Source of the DNA: Boseongicola sp. SB0665_bin_10
GTDB lineage: Bacteria; Pseudomonadota; Alphaproteobacteria; Rhodobacterales; Rhodobacteraceae
Length of the DNA: 53,814 nt
Direction of reading: 5' to 3'
Assembly (NCBI GenBank): GCA_009838075.1
Contig: VXSG01000031.1
Coordinates: 1-53,814 of the forward strand
Under the pieces are notes generated by a model, which saw only the letters and a list, made by a program, of their open reading frames with translations, did not search any database and was not told the origin of the DNA. How positions within the stretch are numbered: the first letter of the stretch is position 1; the number at the start of each line of letters is the position of its first letter. This document shows positions 28,578-38,480 of the stretch, piece after piece. Made by a program: the position numbers and the translations under genes.

Positions 28578-31500
28578 ATGCACGCAATCTTCCATAAGAT
28601 CTTCGCCGTCGAACTGGGGTCGACCAGTTTCGAGGCGGAAACGAAACCTCTTTCGGCCGGCGGTTCCGTCCGGCCCGGCCTGGGCGCCCGCGCGCGTCTT
28701 CGCGTCTTGGCAGCGGTGCTGCTGGCGCTTCTGTCGGCCGTGCTGGCGGGAGCGCTGCCGGCGCAGGCCCAGTCGCCGTCGGCAGACGGTCCGTCCGCTC
28801 CCCGACAGCTCGCCGCCGCGACGGAAGACGGGGGGATCGTCCTGAACTGGTCCGCGCCGGCCGACAACGGCGCCTCCGGCATCCGGCACTACCAGATGCG
28901 AAACGCGGAAGGCGCCTCGATACCCTCCGACACGCCCTGGATTTCGGTGGGGTCCCAGACTTCGGGCGCCTTCCGGCAGCTGACGAACGGCACGCTCTAC
29001 ACCTTCGAGGTGCGCGCGGTGAACGACCATGGCCACGGACCCGCGGCCTCGATCCAGGCCATCCCGAACATTCCCACGACGGTTTCGGTGAGCCCCGTGC
29101 AGGCGACCGTGACCGAAGGCGCCGACGCGGTGTTCCGCTTCAGCAGGGTCGGACGCACGGCGGAGAGCCTCTCCGTGAGCTTCAACGTTTCCGGCCACTG
29201 GAAAATCATGAGCCCCCTCACGCGGCTGCTGACGTTCAGCAGCGGGCAGTCGCAGAACACGACGGTCACGTTCGCGCCAGGCGAGACGGAAGCGACAGTG
29301 GCGCTCGCCTCGGAAGCCGACAGCGAGAACGAGGGCGACGGCGAGATCTCGGTCACGATTCGGAACGCGCTGGAGCATGACGTCGGAAGCGCCGGCACGG
29401 CTACGGTCCTGGTCGAGGACGACGACATTCCGGCGGTCTCGATCCGGTGGATCTCGCCGCCGATGACGGTCCAGGGCAACACCTGGGTCGGATCGATGGT
29501 AGAAGGGGAAGACATCGAATACGAGATCGAATGCACGGGAGGCACGCTCGCGCCCTACGGAGAACGCTTGAGAATTCCCGTGCACGTCCGGGAAGAGCTG
29601 AACCATCCCGTGTTCACGAGCTACGGCCGCGACTACAAGGTCCGGCAGCCCTGTTCGGACCAGCCGGAGGAAGGATTCCTGCAGAGCTACGGTTACGGGC
29701 GCCAGCGGTATGTCGGTCCCGACAACGGCCGCATCAGGATCGACATCCTGCCGCAAGTCCGCAACATGTATGATTATCCAGGGTATGTCCTGCCTGCCAG
29801 CCCTGTATGCTACGGATCTCCCGACGACGTCAGGTTCTGTCCGAAATTCACCTTCGGTTCGGTCACGTCGGTCGACATCGAGGTCCTCAACCGAAACCCG
29901 ACCATCACCGTCGAAGCCGTTGACGAGGAAGTGAACGAAGGCGAACCTGCCCGTTTCAGGCTGACCCGCATCTGGACATCGGACTGGCTGAACCCGGACG
30001 GCCTGCTCGGAGCTTCGACAGACGTCGACTTCGCGATATCCTCGGTCGGCGGATACGTTTCGTCACCCCAGAACGGGCAGGAGACGTTCGGCGCCTCCGA
30101 GACCGAGATCATCGTCGAAGTCCCCACGGAAAGCGACGGCGTGTCGGGCAATGACGGCCAGGTGACGTTCGAGATCCTTGCCGGATCCGCAGAGACGCAG
30201 GCCGGCAATATCGGCGGTCACTACGAAGTCTACGACCATATCGACGGCATCACCCCGCCAGGCGGCAATTCCCGCATGGCCTCCGTGCGGATCCTGAACA
30301 GGGACGCCCCCGGCGTCGAGATATCGGAAACGGCGCTGAAGGTGCCGGAAGGGGAGAGCCGGACCTACACGGCGAGGCTCGCCTCGCAGCCGACGGGACC
30401 GGTGACGGTGACCCTCTCGGCGGCCGGCGACCCGGACGTCACGGTCCGGCCCGCCACGCTGACCTTCACCCCCTCGACCTGGAACGCGGCGCAGACCGTG
30501 ACGGTGTCGGCGGCCCATGACGGCGACGCGGCGGACGACGCGGCGACGGTGTCGCATGCGCCATCCGGCGGTGGCTACGACGCGGTGACGGTGGCCGACG
30601 TCGCGGTGACGGTCGAGGACGACGACGCGGCGTCGAGCGCCGTGGCGCTGTCGGTCCTGCCGGGGACGGTCGACGAGGATGCCGGCGCGACCGCCGTCGA
30701 GGTGACGGCCACGCTGGACGCGGCGCCAAGGACATCGGACACCGACGTGTCGGTGACGGTGTCGGCGGGGACGGCCGCGGCCGATGACTTCGCGGCGGTT
30801 CCGGGCTTCACGCTGACGATCCCGGCGGGCGAGACCGAGGGGACGGCGAGCTTCAGCCTGGCGCCGGTCGACGACGCCATCGACGAGGAGGCCGAGACGG
30901 TCTCGGTCGACGGCGCGGTCCAGGGCCTGACGGTGACCTCCGCGGCCGTGACGATCGCGGACGACGACGAGCGCGGCGTGGACGTGTCGGCTTCGTCGCT
31001 GACGGTGCCGGAAGGGGGCGGCGGAGCCTACACGGCGAGGCTCGCCTCGCAGCCGACGGGACCGGTGACGGTGACCCTCTCGGCGGCCGGCGACCCGGAC
31101 GTCACGGTCCGGCCCGCCACGCTGACCTTCACCCCCTCGACCTGGAACGCGGCGCAGACCGTGACGGTGTCGGCGGCCCATGACGGCGACGCGGCGGACG
31201 ACGCGGCGACGGTGTCGCATGCGCCATCCGGCGGTGGCTACGACGCGGTGACGGTGGCCGACGTCGCGGTGACGGTCGAGGATGACGACGCGGCGCTGCA
31301 GGCGCCGGAACTCACCGTGGCGTGGCCCGGCTTCGAGCAGGTGCGGCTAGCGTGGACGGCGCCGACCAATGGCCAGCGTTCGATCACGGGCTACGAGGTC
31401 CACGTCGAGCGCGTGGACGACGGCAGCGTGGTTCACGACTGGGAGCCGGCCGGAGCCACGCTCGAACACACGGTGACCGGGCTCGAGAACGAGGTGGAGT

Positions 31501-31970
31501 ACCGCTTCCGTGTGCGGGCGGTGCAACAGTCCGGGCCGGGCGCGCCTTCGAACGCGCTGACCGCGGCCCCGGTGCCGCTCGTTCTCACGATCGTGCCGTA
31601 CAACGACACGGACACGATTGTCGAGGGTGAGCTTGCCCGGTTCGAGATCCTGCTCTCCGGCCCGCTCACTCACTGGATCGAGTTGGACGTCCGCTACACG
31701 TATACGGGGGAGATGATGCTGGATCCCATATCGAGAGACACGACGCAGTATGGACCGCGCCCGCAAGAGAGCATCTTGCCGCGCGTGGTTGCGACGCTGG
31801 ATGACAGCGCCATCGAGCCCGACGGCTCGGTGACGCTCAGCCTCCTGCCGGGGACGGCTACGGGATCGGAGAGCTGTCGTCGGCGACGATACGTGTTCTC
31901 GACAACGACGGGGGCCGGGCGCCGACGGCGCCAGCGGCACCGACGGTGGGCACGCTTTCTCCGACCGTGA
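28578..31970 (+). CDS. Giant FN3/Calx-beta surface protein, N-terminal part (frameshift at 3' end)
   Basis: This is the N-terminal ~1,100 residues of a secreted modular adhesin-like protein. A long signal sequence ends near residue 65 (hydrophobic run VLAAVLLALLSAVLAGALPA, cut after AQA). Then come an FN3 domain (~70-165), Calx-beta-like domains with acidic EDDD ends (~168-275 and ~425-570), two nearly identical ~90-residue modules (~595-685 and ~816-906) separated by a Calx-beta domain, another FN3 (~905-1000) and the start of a further Calx-beta. At the G-run 31850-31853 the reading frame slips: Calx-beta homology continues in the frame of the next entry, and the last ~40 codons here are nonsense. 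AAGGA lies 8 bases before the ATG. Calx-beta modules bind calcium in known members; calcium-dependent adhesion is inference. Confidence 0.85.
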   Translation: MHAIFHKIFAVELGSTSFEAETKPLSAGGSVRPGLGARARLRVLAAVLLALLSAVLAGALPAQAQSPSADGPSAPRQLAAATEDGGIVLNWSAPADNGASGIRHYQMRNAEGASIPSDTPWISVGSQTSGAFRQLTNGTLYTFEVRAVNDHGHGPAASIQAIPNIPTTVSVSPVQATVTEGADAVFRFSRVGRTAESLSVSFNVSGHWKIMSPLTRLLTFSSGQSQNTTVTFAPGETEATVALASEADSENEGDGEISVTIRNALEHDVGSAGTATVLVEDDDIPAVSIRWISPPMTVQGNTWVGSMVEGEDIEYEIECTGGTLAPYGERLRIPVHVREELNHPVFTSYGRDYKVRQPCSDQPEEGFLQSYGYGRQRYVGPDNGRIRIDILPQVRNMYDYPGYVLPASPVCYGSPDDVRFCPKFTFGSVTSVDIEVLNRNPTITVEAVDEEVNEGEPARFRLTRIWTSDWLNPDGLLGASTDVDFAISSVGGYVSSPQNGQETFGASETEIIVEVPTESDGVSGNDGQVTFEILAGSAETQAGNIGGHYEVYDHIDGITPPGGNSRMASVRILNRDAPGVEISETALKVPEGESRTYTARLASQPTGPVTVTLSAAGDPDVTVRPATLTFTPSTWNAAQTVTVSAAHDGDAADDAATVSHAPSGGGYDAVTVADVAVTVEDDDAASSAVALSVLPGTVDEDAGATAVEVTATLDAAPRTSDTDVSVTVSAGTAAADDFAAVPGFTLTIPAGETEGTASFSLAPVDDAIDEEAETVSVDGAVQGLTVTSAAVTIADDDERGVDVSASSLTVPEGGGGAYTARLASQPTGPVTVTLSAAGDPDVTVRPATLTFTPSTWNAAQTVTVSAAHDGDAADDAATVSHAPSGGGYDAVTVADVAVTVEDDDAALQAPELTVAWPGFEQVRLAWTAPTNGQRSITGYEVHVERVDDGSVVHDWEPAGATLEHTVTGLENEVEYRFRVRAVQQSGPGAPSNALTAAPVPLVLTIVPYNDTDTIVEGELARFEILLSGPLTHWIELDVRYTYTGEMMLDPISRDTTQYGPRPQESILPRVVATLDDSAIEPDGSVTLSLLPGTATGSESCRRRRYVFSTTTGAGRRRRQRHRRWARFLRP
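30364..30632 (+). repeat. 269-bp intragenic duplication, copy 1
   Basis: This copy encodes the module beginning YTARLASQPTGPVTVTLSAA and ending VEDDDAA. It is essentially identical at DNA level to 31027-31295 (one difference noted, GAC versus GAT near the end), at an offset of 663 bases (221 codons, in frame). Confidence 0.93.
31027..31295 (+). repeat. 269-bp intragenic duplication, copy 2
   Basis: This is the second copy of the module at 30364-30632. Because the copies are in frame and nearly identical, recombination between them would remove or add exactly 221 residues without breaking the frame. Confidence 0.93.
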
Positions 31971-34900
31971 TCGAAGCGACCTGGCATCCGCCGTCAGACC
32001 CGGGCAACCCCGGCTCCATCGATAGCTACGACGTGCAGTACCGCAAGTCGGACGCGACCGGTTGGCTGGACGGACCCGTCGGTGTTGTCGACACGCGGGC
32101 CGTGCTTGAGGGGCTTGAGGCAGGCACGTCCTACGAGGTGCGGGTGCTCGCGCGCAACGCGCGCAATCCCCGCAACCCGGACAGCGTGCATGCGGAAAAC
32201 TGGTCCGGGCCGGGAACCGGAAGCACCGCGCCGTCGTCGGCGGTGACGGTGTCGGTGGCGGAACCGTCCGGATCGCCCCAGGCAACGGAAGGCGACGTGC
32301 TTGCGTTCATCGTGACCGCGGACCCCCCTCCGGCCTCGGACCTGCGCGTGGCAGTCGCGGTAAGCGAGTCGGGGGCCATGCTCCTGGCGCCCTTGCCGTC
32401 GGAGGTCACGATCGCGGCGGGGACAGGCGAGGCGGTGCTCGATGTGGCGACGGTGGACGACGCCGTCCACGAGACGGCAAGCCAGGTGTTCGTCGCCATC
32501 GCGCCAGGTTCCGGCTACGATCGGGGTGAGGCGGTGGCAAGTCGGCACGTGTCCGACAACGACCCGTCCGGTCCGGACGGAGCCCCGGGCAAGCCCCTCA
32601 ACCCGCACGCGGAGCCGATGAGCGATACCGAGCTCAGGCTGACGTGGGACTGGCCGCAGGACATCGCGCGCGACCAGGTCACGAGCTGGGTCGTCATGTG
32701 GACGGTCGAGCCCTGCGGGCAGGCGTCGCCGTCTTGGGCGGCTGCGCAGTCCCTGCCGGCGGGCGACGGCGATCCGACGGAGTTCGTGCTGACGCCCGGC
32801 CGGGCGGCGGCGGCGCACTTCCGGGTGGCGGCGCTGCTTGCCGACGCACATCTCGGACCCTGGTCCGAGGCTGTGTGCGCGGACACCACGGCGAACAGTC
32901 CGTTCGAGGTCGAGGGCGCACGCGTGGTCAACGACCCCGGCAGCAACGGGACCTGGGACGCGGGCGAGACGGTGGAAGCCGAAATCGTCTTCAACCGCCC
33001 CGTGTGGGTGGACGACTCGAACGGACGGCCGTCGCTCGCAATCGTTCTCGACGGCGCGCGGCGCGAGGCGCCATGGGTCGGCGGCGGGGGCACTCCGACG
33101 CTCCGCTTCGCCTATCCGGTCACGGCGAACGAAGCCGGCGCGAGGGTCGCACGCGTGCTCCCGAACGGACTGTCCCTCAACGGCGCGACGATTCTCGACG
33201 CCGAGGGGCGCCGACCGCCCGACCGCTTCGACGTGACTCCGGTCGTGACCGCGGTCACCGTGGAAGCCGAGGCGGACGGGCTCTGGAGTCCGGGGGACGC
33301 GGTGCACGTTCACGTGGCCTTCAACGAGCGCGTGACGGTCGACACGCAAGGCGGATGGCCGTCGCTCGGCGTCGTTGCCGGCGCCGCGCCGGAAGCCCGC
33401 GCGGTCTATGCGGGCGGCTCGGGGACGCGGACGCTCCTGTTCGCTCACGCCGTGCCGGAAGCGGCCGCGCCGGCTTCGAGCGTGGTGGTGCTCGCCAACT
33501 CGCTGGCGCTCGAGGGCGGCGTCATTCACCGCGGGGGTGTCGCGGCGGACCTGCGCCATCCGTGGGCGCATCTCGACGCGACGTCGTCCGGGGCGGTGCC
33601 TGCGCTTTCTGTGGCCGACGCGTCGGCTGCCGAGGGCGGACGTCTCGCCTTCGCCGTGACCCTAGATCCCGCGTCGCTGGAGACGGTGACGGTGACGGTG
33701 ACGGTGGCCTACGCGACGTCTGACGGGAGCGCCAGCGCCGGGACGGACTATGCGCGGGCTGCCGGACGGCTGACCTTCGCGCCGGGCCAGACCCAGGCGC
33801 TGGCCGAGGTGGCGGTGCATGCCGACAGCATCGACGAGGGTGTCGAGACCCTGACCTTCACGCTCTCCGGCCCGTCCGGGGCGGAGATCGCGAAGGCGCA
33901 GGCGACGGGCCGTGTCGTGGATGCGTCTGCGCTGACGGCGTCGTTCGAGGACGCGCCGGAGGAGCATGGCGGATCGAACGTGTTCGGGTTCCGGCTCGTG
34001 TTCAGCGAGCCGGTGTTCAACGGCAACGAGCCGTTCGACAAGAACCGGGCGATCCGGGACGCTCTCCGGGTGAGCGGCGGCACGGTCAGGGGCGGACGCC
34101 GGGTGAACCCCGGTGCCTTCGACCAGTGGATCCTGTGGATCAGGCCTTCCGGCCACGGCGACGTGACCGTCAGCCTGCCTGCGACCACTGGCGGTTGCGA
34201 CATCGCGGGGGCGATCTGCACGCCCGACGGCAGGGCGCTCGCGAACGCGCCGGCCGTCACGATCCGGGGCTTGCCCGGACTCTCGGTGGCGGACGTCGCG
34301 GTCCAGGAAGGGCCCGGCGCGGCGCTGGCCTTCCCGGTGACGCTCTCCCGGGCGTCCTCCGGGCAGGTGACGGTGGACTACGCGACCGCCGACGGCAGCG
34401 CGACGGCAGGCTCGGACTACGTCGCGACCAACGGCACGCTCACCTTCGAGGCGGGCGAGACGGTGAAGACCGTCGCCGTCCCGGTGCTGGACGATGCCAT
34501 CGACGAGGGCTCGGAGAACCTGACTCTCACCCTTTCGAACCCGTCCGGCAACGCCCGGCTCGCCGATGCCACGGCGACCGGCACGATCCGCAACTCCGAT
34601 CTCATGCCCCAGGCATGGCTGACGCGGTTCGGGGGCACCGTCGCCGAGCAGGTTCTCGACGCGGTGCAGGGCCGGCTGCAGGGACCGCCGGCCGTCGGCG
34701 TGCAGGTGACGCTGGCCGGCGAGCGGGTCGTTTCGCCGGCTGCATCGGGCGGCGAGGAACCCGGATCGGGGTCCATGGCAGGGTCGGAACGCCGCGACGG
34801 CTACCGGCCGGTCCCGCCCCACGAGTTGCTGACGGGCTCGTCCTTCCAGTTCACCAGCAGGGCCGACGGCGCCGACGGCGACCTGGTCTCCATCTGGGGA

Positions 34901-36043
34901 CGGGGCGCCCGGAGCAGCTTCGACGGACGCGAGGGCGACCTCTCCCTCTCGGGCGAGGTGACCAGCGCGCTCGTCGGCGCCGACTGGAGCAGTGACAGGT
35001 GGACCGCAGGCGTGTTGCTGTCCCACGCTCTTGGCGAAGGCAGCTACCGGGGGGCGTCGTTCGGCAAGGTGGAGAGCGCCTTGACCGGGCTGTATCCCTA
35101 CGGGCGCTACGAGCTCACCGACCGGGTGACCGCTTGGGGCACGGCAGGCTACGGCGCGGGCACGCTCACGCTTAGGCCGGAAGAGCGCGAATCGGGAGAT
35201 GGCGCAGCGATGCGGACCGACATGGACCTCATGATGGCGGCCGCAGGGCTGCGCGGGGTGGTGGTCCGGGCACCGGCCGAGGGCGGCCCGGAGGTGTCGG
35301 TCGAGACCGACGCGCTCGCGGTGCGCACCCGTTCCGGAGCGCTCGGCACCCACACCGGCAACCTGGCCGCGGCGACCGGCGACGCAACCCGGCTGCGCTT
35401 CGGCCTGGAAGGGACCTGGCATGGCCTTTCGGTTGCGGGTGGCAAGCTGAAGCCGAGGCTCGAGTTCGGCATCCGCCATGACGGCGGCGACGCCGAGACC
35501 GGCTTCGCGCTCGACGCCGGCGCCGGACTCGCCTGGTCGCGACCGGAGAACGGCCTTCGGCTGCAGCTCGCGGGGCGGGGCCTCCTGGACCTCGAATCGA
35601 AGGGCTTCCGGGAGAAGGGCGTGGCGGGTTCGCTCGCCTGGCAGCCGGACGGCGAGGGCGGGCGCGGCCCGAGTCTCGCCGTGACCCGGACCCTGGGCGG
35701 GGCGTCCTCGGGCGGCGTTGACGCGCTGCTCGGACGACGCACCCTGGCGGGGCTCGCCGTGGGCAACGACGGCGACCCGCTGGAGAGCCGGAGTTCCGAG
35801 GTCCGCTTCGGCTACGGCTTCGCGGCGCTCGGCGGTGGGTTCACCTCGACCCCGGAGCTTGGCTTCGGCATGTCGAACGGCCGCCGGGAATACAGCCTGG
35901 GCTGGCGGCTCAACCGCGACGGGCGCGGCGATGCCGGGTCGGTCGAGTTCGCCATCGAGGCAACCCGCCGGGAATCCGCGGATGACCACGCGGGCGCGAC
36001 GCCCGAGCACAAGGCCGGGTTCCGCTTCACGGCGCGTTGGTGA
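31946..36043 (+). CDS. Giant surface protein, C-terminal part with outer-membrane barrel
   Basis: This is the continuation of the preceding gene in the +1-shifted frame. Homology extends back to ~31854 (GDGYGIGELSSATIRVLDND), so the given GTG start is only where an independent frame could begin. It has an FN3 domain (~1-90), a Calx-beta (~100-200), an FN3-like domain, two copies of a domain with the pattern DGxWxxGDxVxxxVxFNxxVxVD (~325-525), more Calx-beta domains with VTVDYATADGSATAGSDY, and one domain beginning LTASFEDAPEEHGG. The last ~400 residues form a predicted beta-barrel introduced by WLTRFGGTVAEQVLDAVQGR. It shows repeated amphipathic strands and ends in an aromatic residue (FTARW), as outer-membrane barrels do. 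This resembles an autotransporter-like layout with passenger N-terminal to the barrel. Confidence 0.85.
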   Translation: MGTLSPTVIEATWHPPSDPGNPGSIDSYDVQYRKSDATGWLDGPVGVVDTRAVLEGLEAGTSYEVRVLARNARNPRNPDSVHAENWSGPGTGSTAPSSAVTVSVAEPSGSPQATEGDVLAFIVTADPPPASDLRVAVAVSESGAMLLAPLPSEVTIAAGTGEAVLDVATVDDAVHETASQVFVAIAPGSGYDRGEAVASRHVSDNDPSGPDGAPGKPLNPHAEPMSDTELRLTWDWPQDIARDQVTSWVVMWTVEPCGQASPSWAAAQSLPAGDGDPTEFVLTPGRAAAAHFRVAALLADAHLGPWSEAVCADTTANSPFEVEGARVVNDPGSNGTWDAGETVEAEIVFNRPVWVDDSNGRPSLAIVLDGARREAPWVGGGGTPTLRFAYPVTANEAGARVARVLPNGLSLNGATILDAEGRRPPDRFDVTPVVTAVTVEAEADGLWSPGDAVHVHVAFNERVTVDTQGGWPSLGVVAGAAPEARAVYAGGSGTRTLLFAHAVPEAAAPASSVVVLANSLALEGGVIHRGGVAADLRHPWAHLDATSSGAVPALSVADASAAEGGRLAFAVTLDPASLETVTVTVTVAYATSDGSASAGTDYARAAGRLTFAPGQTQALAEVAVHADSIDEGVETLTFTLSGPSGAEIAKAQATGRVVDASALTASFEDAPEEHGGSNVFGFRLVFSEPVFNGNEPFDKNRAIRDALRVSGGTVRGGRRVNPGAFDQWILWIRPSGHGDVTVSLPATTGGCDIAGAICTPDGRALANAPAVTIRGLPGLSVADVAVQEGPGAALAFPVTLSRASSGQVTVDYATADGSATAGSDYVATNGTLTFEAGETVKTVAVPVLDDAIDEGSENLTLTLSNPSGNARLADATATGTIRNSDLMPQAWLTRFGGTVAEQVLDAVQGRLQGPPAVGVQVTLAGERVVSPAASGGEEPGSGSMAGSERRDGYRPVPPHELLTGSSFQFTSRADGADGDLVSIWGRGARSSFDGREGDLSLSGEVTSALVGADWSSDRWTAGVLLSHALGEGSYRGASFGKVESALTGLYPYGRYELTDRVTAWGTAGYGAGTLTLRPEERESGDGAAMRTDMDLMMAAAGLRGVVVRAPAEGGPEVSVETDALAVRTRSGALGTHTGNLAAATGDATRLRFGLEGTWHGLSVAGGKLKPRLEFGIRHDGGDAETGFALDAGAGLAWSRPENGLRLQLAGRGLLDLESKGFREKGVAGSLAWQPDGEGGRGPSLAVTRTLGGASSGGVDALLGRRTLAGLAVGNDGDPLESRSSEVRFGYGFAALGGGFTSTPELGFGMSNGRREYSLGWRLNRDGRGDAGSVEFAIEATRRESADDHAGATPEHKAGFRFTARW

Positions 36044-37119
36044 GGCGGCAAAGGTCCGGGCGCCCGCCAGGCGTGCGCCCGGACGATGCGAGCGATCGGA
36101 AGGGCCCGGGGACAGCCCCGGGCCCGATCCGCGGCCGGAGGCGCCGGCGGAAGACCGGAAGAAGAGGCAGCCGGCGTTGCGTGCCGAGATTCCGGAATCG
36201 CCCCAAGCCGACTCGAATCTCGCCACATTCCCGACAGATTGGAATCGACGGATGTGCCCCCCGAGAGGCGCATCCGGCAGTCGCTCCGGGGCATTTCGCA
36301 CGTGTGTGACGACAATCGAGCTTTGTGCAAGGAACAGGCGGGATCAGGGGCGGTCGGGCGTTGTCTCAAGGTTGCCCGGGCGTCAGAGCTTCGGCTTGAC
36401 CGCGGTCAATTCCGTTCCGCTTCGGGTGCCTGCCTTGAGAAAGATCGGCCGGACGCCCTGAGCGACGTTCGATGGTCGCCCCTGCGGAGTTCCGCACACG
36501 GAGCTTGCCTGGCACCTCGCCGGCGATCCGGCCCTGTTGGCCTCGCCAATAAAGTGCGGATCCGCACGCGTCTCGCCAATCCAATGTGTGCAATTCCTCG
36601 TTGACAAAAGTGGGAGTCTCAAGATTGCCAGCAACAGCGTCGGCCACGGCGCCCGGACATCCAAAAAATCGCCTTGACGATTTCGACCGGGCTAAGCACT
36701 TGGCGCGGCGTTTATGTGGAAGTCAGTTCGAGCGAGGAAGGGCACATGTTCCTATCCAGGACCGAGGGACCCGTTCGGGTTCGTCGTCCTTTCCTCAACC
36801 TCCGAAATTGCTGAAGCGCCCGGACGGGCCTGCCCGTCCCGAAGGCCCCTGCCTTCTCTGGCGGACCCCGCGAGACACGGCTTGGAAGTCGCGCGATGCC
36901 GATACGACTACGGCGAAATTGGGGCCGGGTGCGCGAATTTGCCGAAGGGCCAGCGCATGCGGAGTTTGGATACCATCTTTGAGGTGAACCGGCGGCAAGA
37001 TCACGAAACCGGAAAGACGAGCGTGGGAGTGATCCGATTGCTTCTCGGCCAACACGTTCGGCAAAGACGTGGAGATTCCTTGCCGATGAGGAAGTCAGTG
37101 GCAGAGCGCTTCCCGACAT
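36044..37119. other. Intergenic region after the surface-protein gene
   Basis: Over 1 kb without a supported gene. It holds a strong hairpin (36102-36125). The 16-base string ATCACGAAACCGGAAA near 37005 also occurs near 24443. All frames here look like noise. Confidence 0.4.
36102..36125 (+). terminator. Hairpin downstream of the surface-protein gene
   Basis: A perfect 10-bp stem GGGCCCGGGG / CCCCGGGCCC with an ACAG loop lies 60 bases after the stop codon. No T-run follows, so it may be a transcript-stabilising hairpin or a Rho-assisted stop, not a classic intrinsic terminator. Confidence 0.6.
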
Positions 37120-38480
37120 CTAGCAACCTGGGCGAGGATCAAGGCCTTTGCCAAGCGCAGGCCATGTCATGACGGATACCAGGAACACGCCAGCCGCCGA
37201 CACGTAGAACGGGAGAGCTATCGCCAGACTCCTCCCTACGGAATCTTCGGCGACCCTCACGATCAATCCGCACCCGAGCATGCCCACCGGCATGAGGGCC
37301 CATGCCGTAAGCCGGTACTGGCTGTTGATGCGCCCTCGCATCCAGTCTGGCAAGGCGCGCTGCCGAAACGAGACCGATACCGTGTTTCACACCGTGCCGC
37401 TGAAGTTGAACAGGAAATACACTAGCGCAAGACTCCATGTGTCTGGTGCGACAGCCATGCAGAGGAAGCTCGGCGTGGAGAACAGCAGGGCATACTGCGC
37501 GGTTCGTCCCGGTCCCAGCGTTGCAACGATCCTGTTGCCGAACCAGCCGCCGACCGCGCCGCCCAAGGCGCCGACCGCGAGCACGGAACTGTAGTCGAAC
37601 GACGATCCACCCAGGTTTTCCTGAACGTGAAGGATCAAGGCCGTCAGCGCCATCAGGAAGAAGAGGTTCCACGCCCCGGCCACCGCCGCCAGCTTCAGAA
37701 GGAAGTCGTGCGAAAGCAGGAATCCGGCAGCCTCCCGGATGTCCTGCCACCACGTGGATTGACGCTTCCTCAACGTGAAGGCGCCGCGAACCCTGAGGAA
37801 CGCCGCCGCTCCAAAGGCGTAAAGGAGGCCCGCGACGGCAAAGGGCATGCAGGGAGCCCAAAGAAGCATGGCGCCGCCCAGCATCGGCCCGACAAGCGAG
37901 TTGCAAAGCAGTTTCGCGGCCCAGTTCCGGCCGTTGGCCTTCTCCAGCGAACTGGCTTGCACGATCGAGGGCAGGATCGTCTGCATGGAATTGTCGCGGA
38001 CGATCTCCAGCATTCCGCGACAAGGGCGGAGATGACCAGCGCGGAATGGACCGGCACCGAGCTGACGCCGGAAACTGCCGGGGGCCCGAACGGGACCTTC
38101 AGGCAAACCAGTCCGGAAAATGCGGCCAGAAGAAGAATCCGTGAGATGTCGGCAGCCATGATCAGGCGCTTGCGGTTGAAGCGGTCCGCGATCACGCCCG
38201 CGAAGACAGCGAAGCCCAGCCAGCCGAGACGGACCGTGAACGGCACTGCTGCAATGAGAATGGCATCCCGGGTGAGCAGTGACGCGGTCCAGGCCCAGCA
38301 AACCAGAAGAATGCCGTCGCCAACGTTGGTCGACGCGGTCGAGACCAGGGAACGCCTGAATGCCGCCGGCAGGATGTCATCACTGTTTCGCGTCGGCGTT
38401 ACGAGCGGTTGTGGCTGCCTTGGAATCACGCACTGCCTGTTCCCGTTGCCGAAGTCCCCGGCCGGCCGGCACGGAACCAT
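37120..38480 (-). pseudogene. MFS exporter pseudogene (one frameshift, one nonsense mutation)
   Basis: This was a major facilitator superfamily permease of the EntS/DHA3-like type. The first part (TNVGDGILLVCWAWTASLLT, ending at VIADRFNRKRLIMAADISR) is in one frame. Near 38015-38022 one base is missing, and homology continues in the next frame (GMLEIVRDNSMQTILPSIVQ, then helices to VYFLFNFSGTV). There a TGA at 37387-37389 replaces the usual Trp, and the same frame goes on with NTVSVSFRQRALPDWMRGRI and two more helices to 37120. With both lesions repaired the protein would be ~430 residues with 12 helices. The start is not certain. The substrate is unknown; relatives export siderophores or drugs. 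Confidence 0.75.

Noticed and set aside
30063-31220. Minus-strand repetitive Arg/His-rich frame
   Set aside because: It mirrors the duplicated adhesin modules; the apparent protein repeat is only the antisense of the real one.
33662-36301. 879-codon open frame on the minus strand
   Set aside because: It is antisense to the adhesin C-terminal part, has Arg/His/Ala/Pro-rich noise composition, and no domain is recognised.
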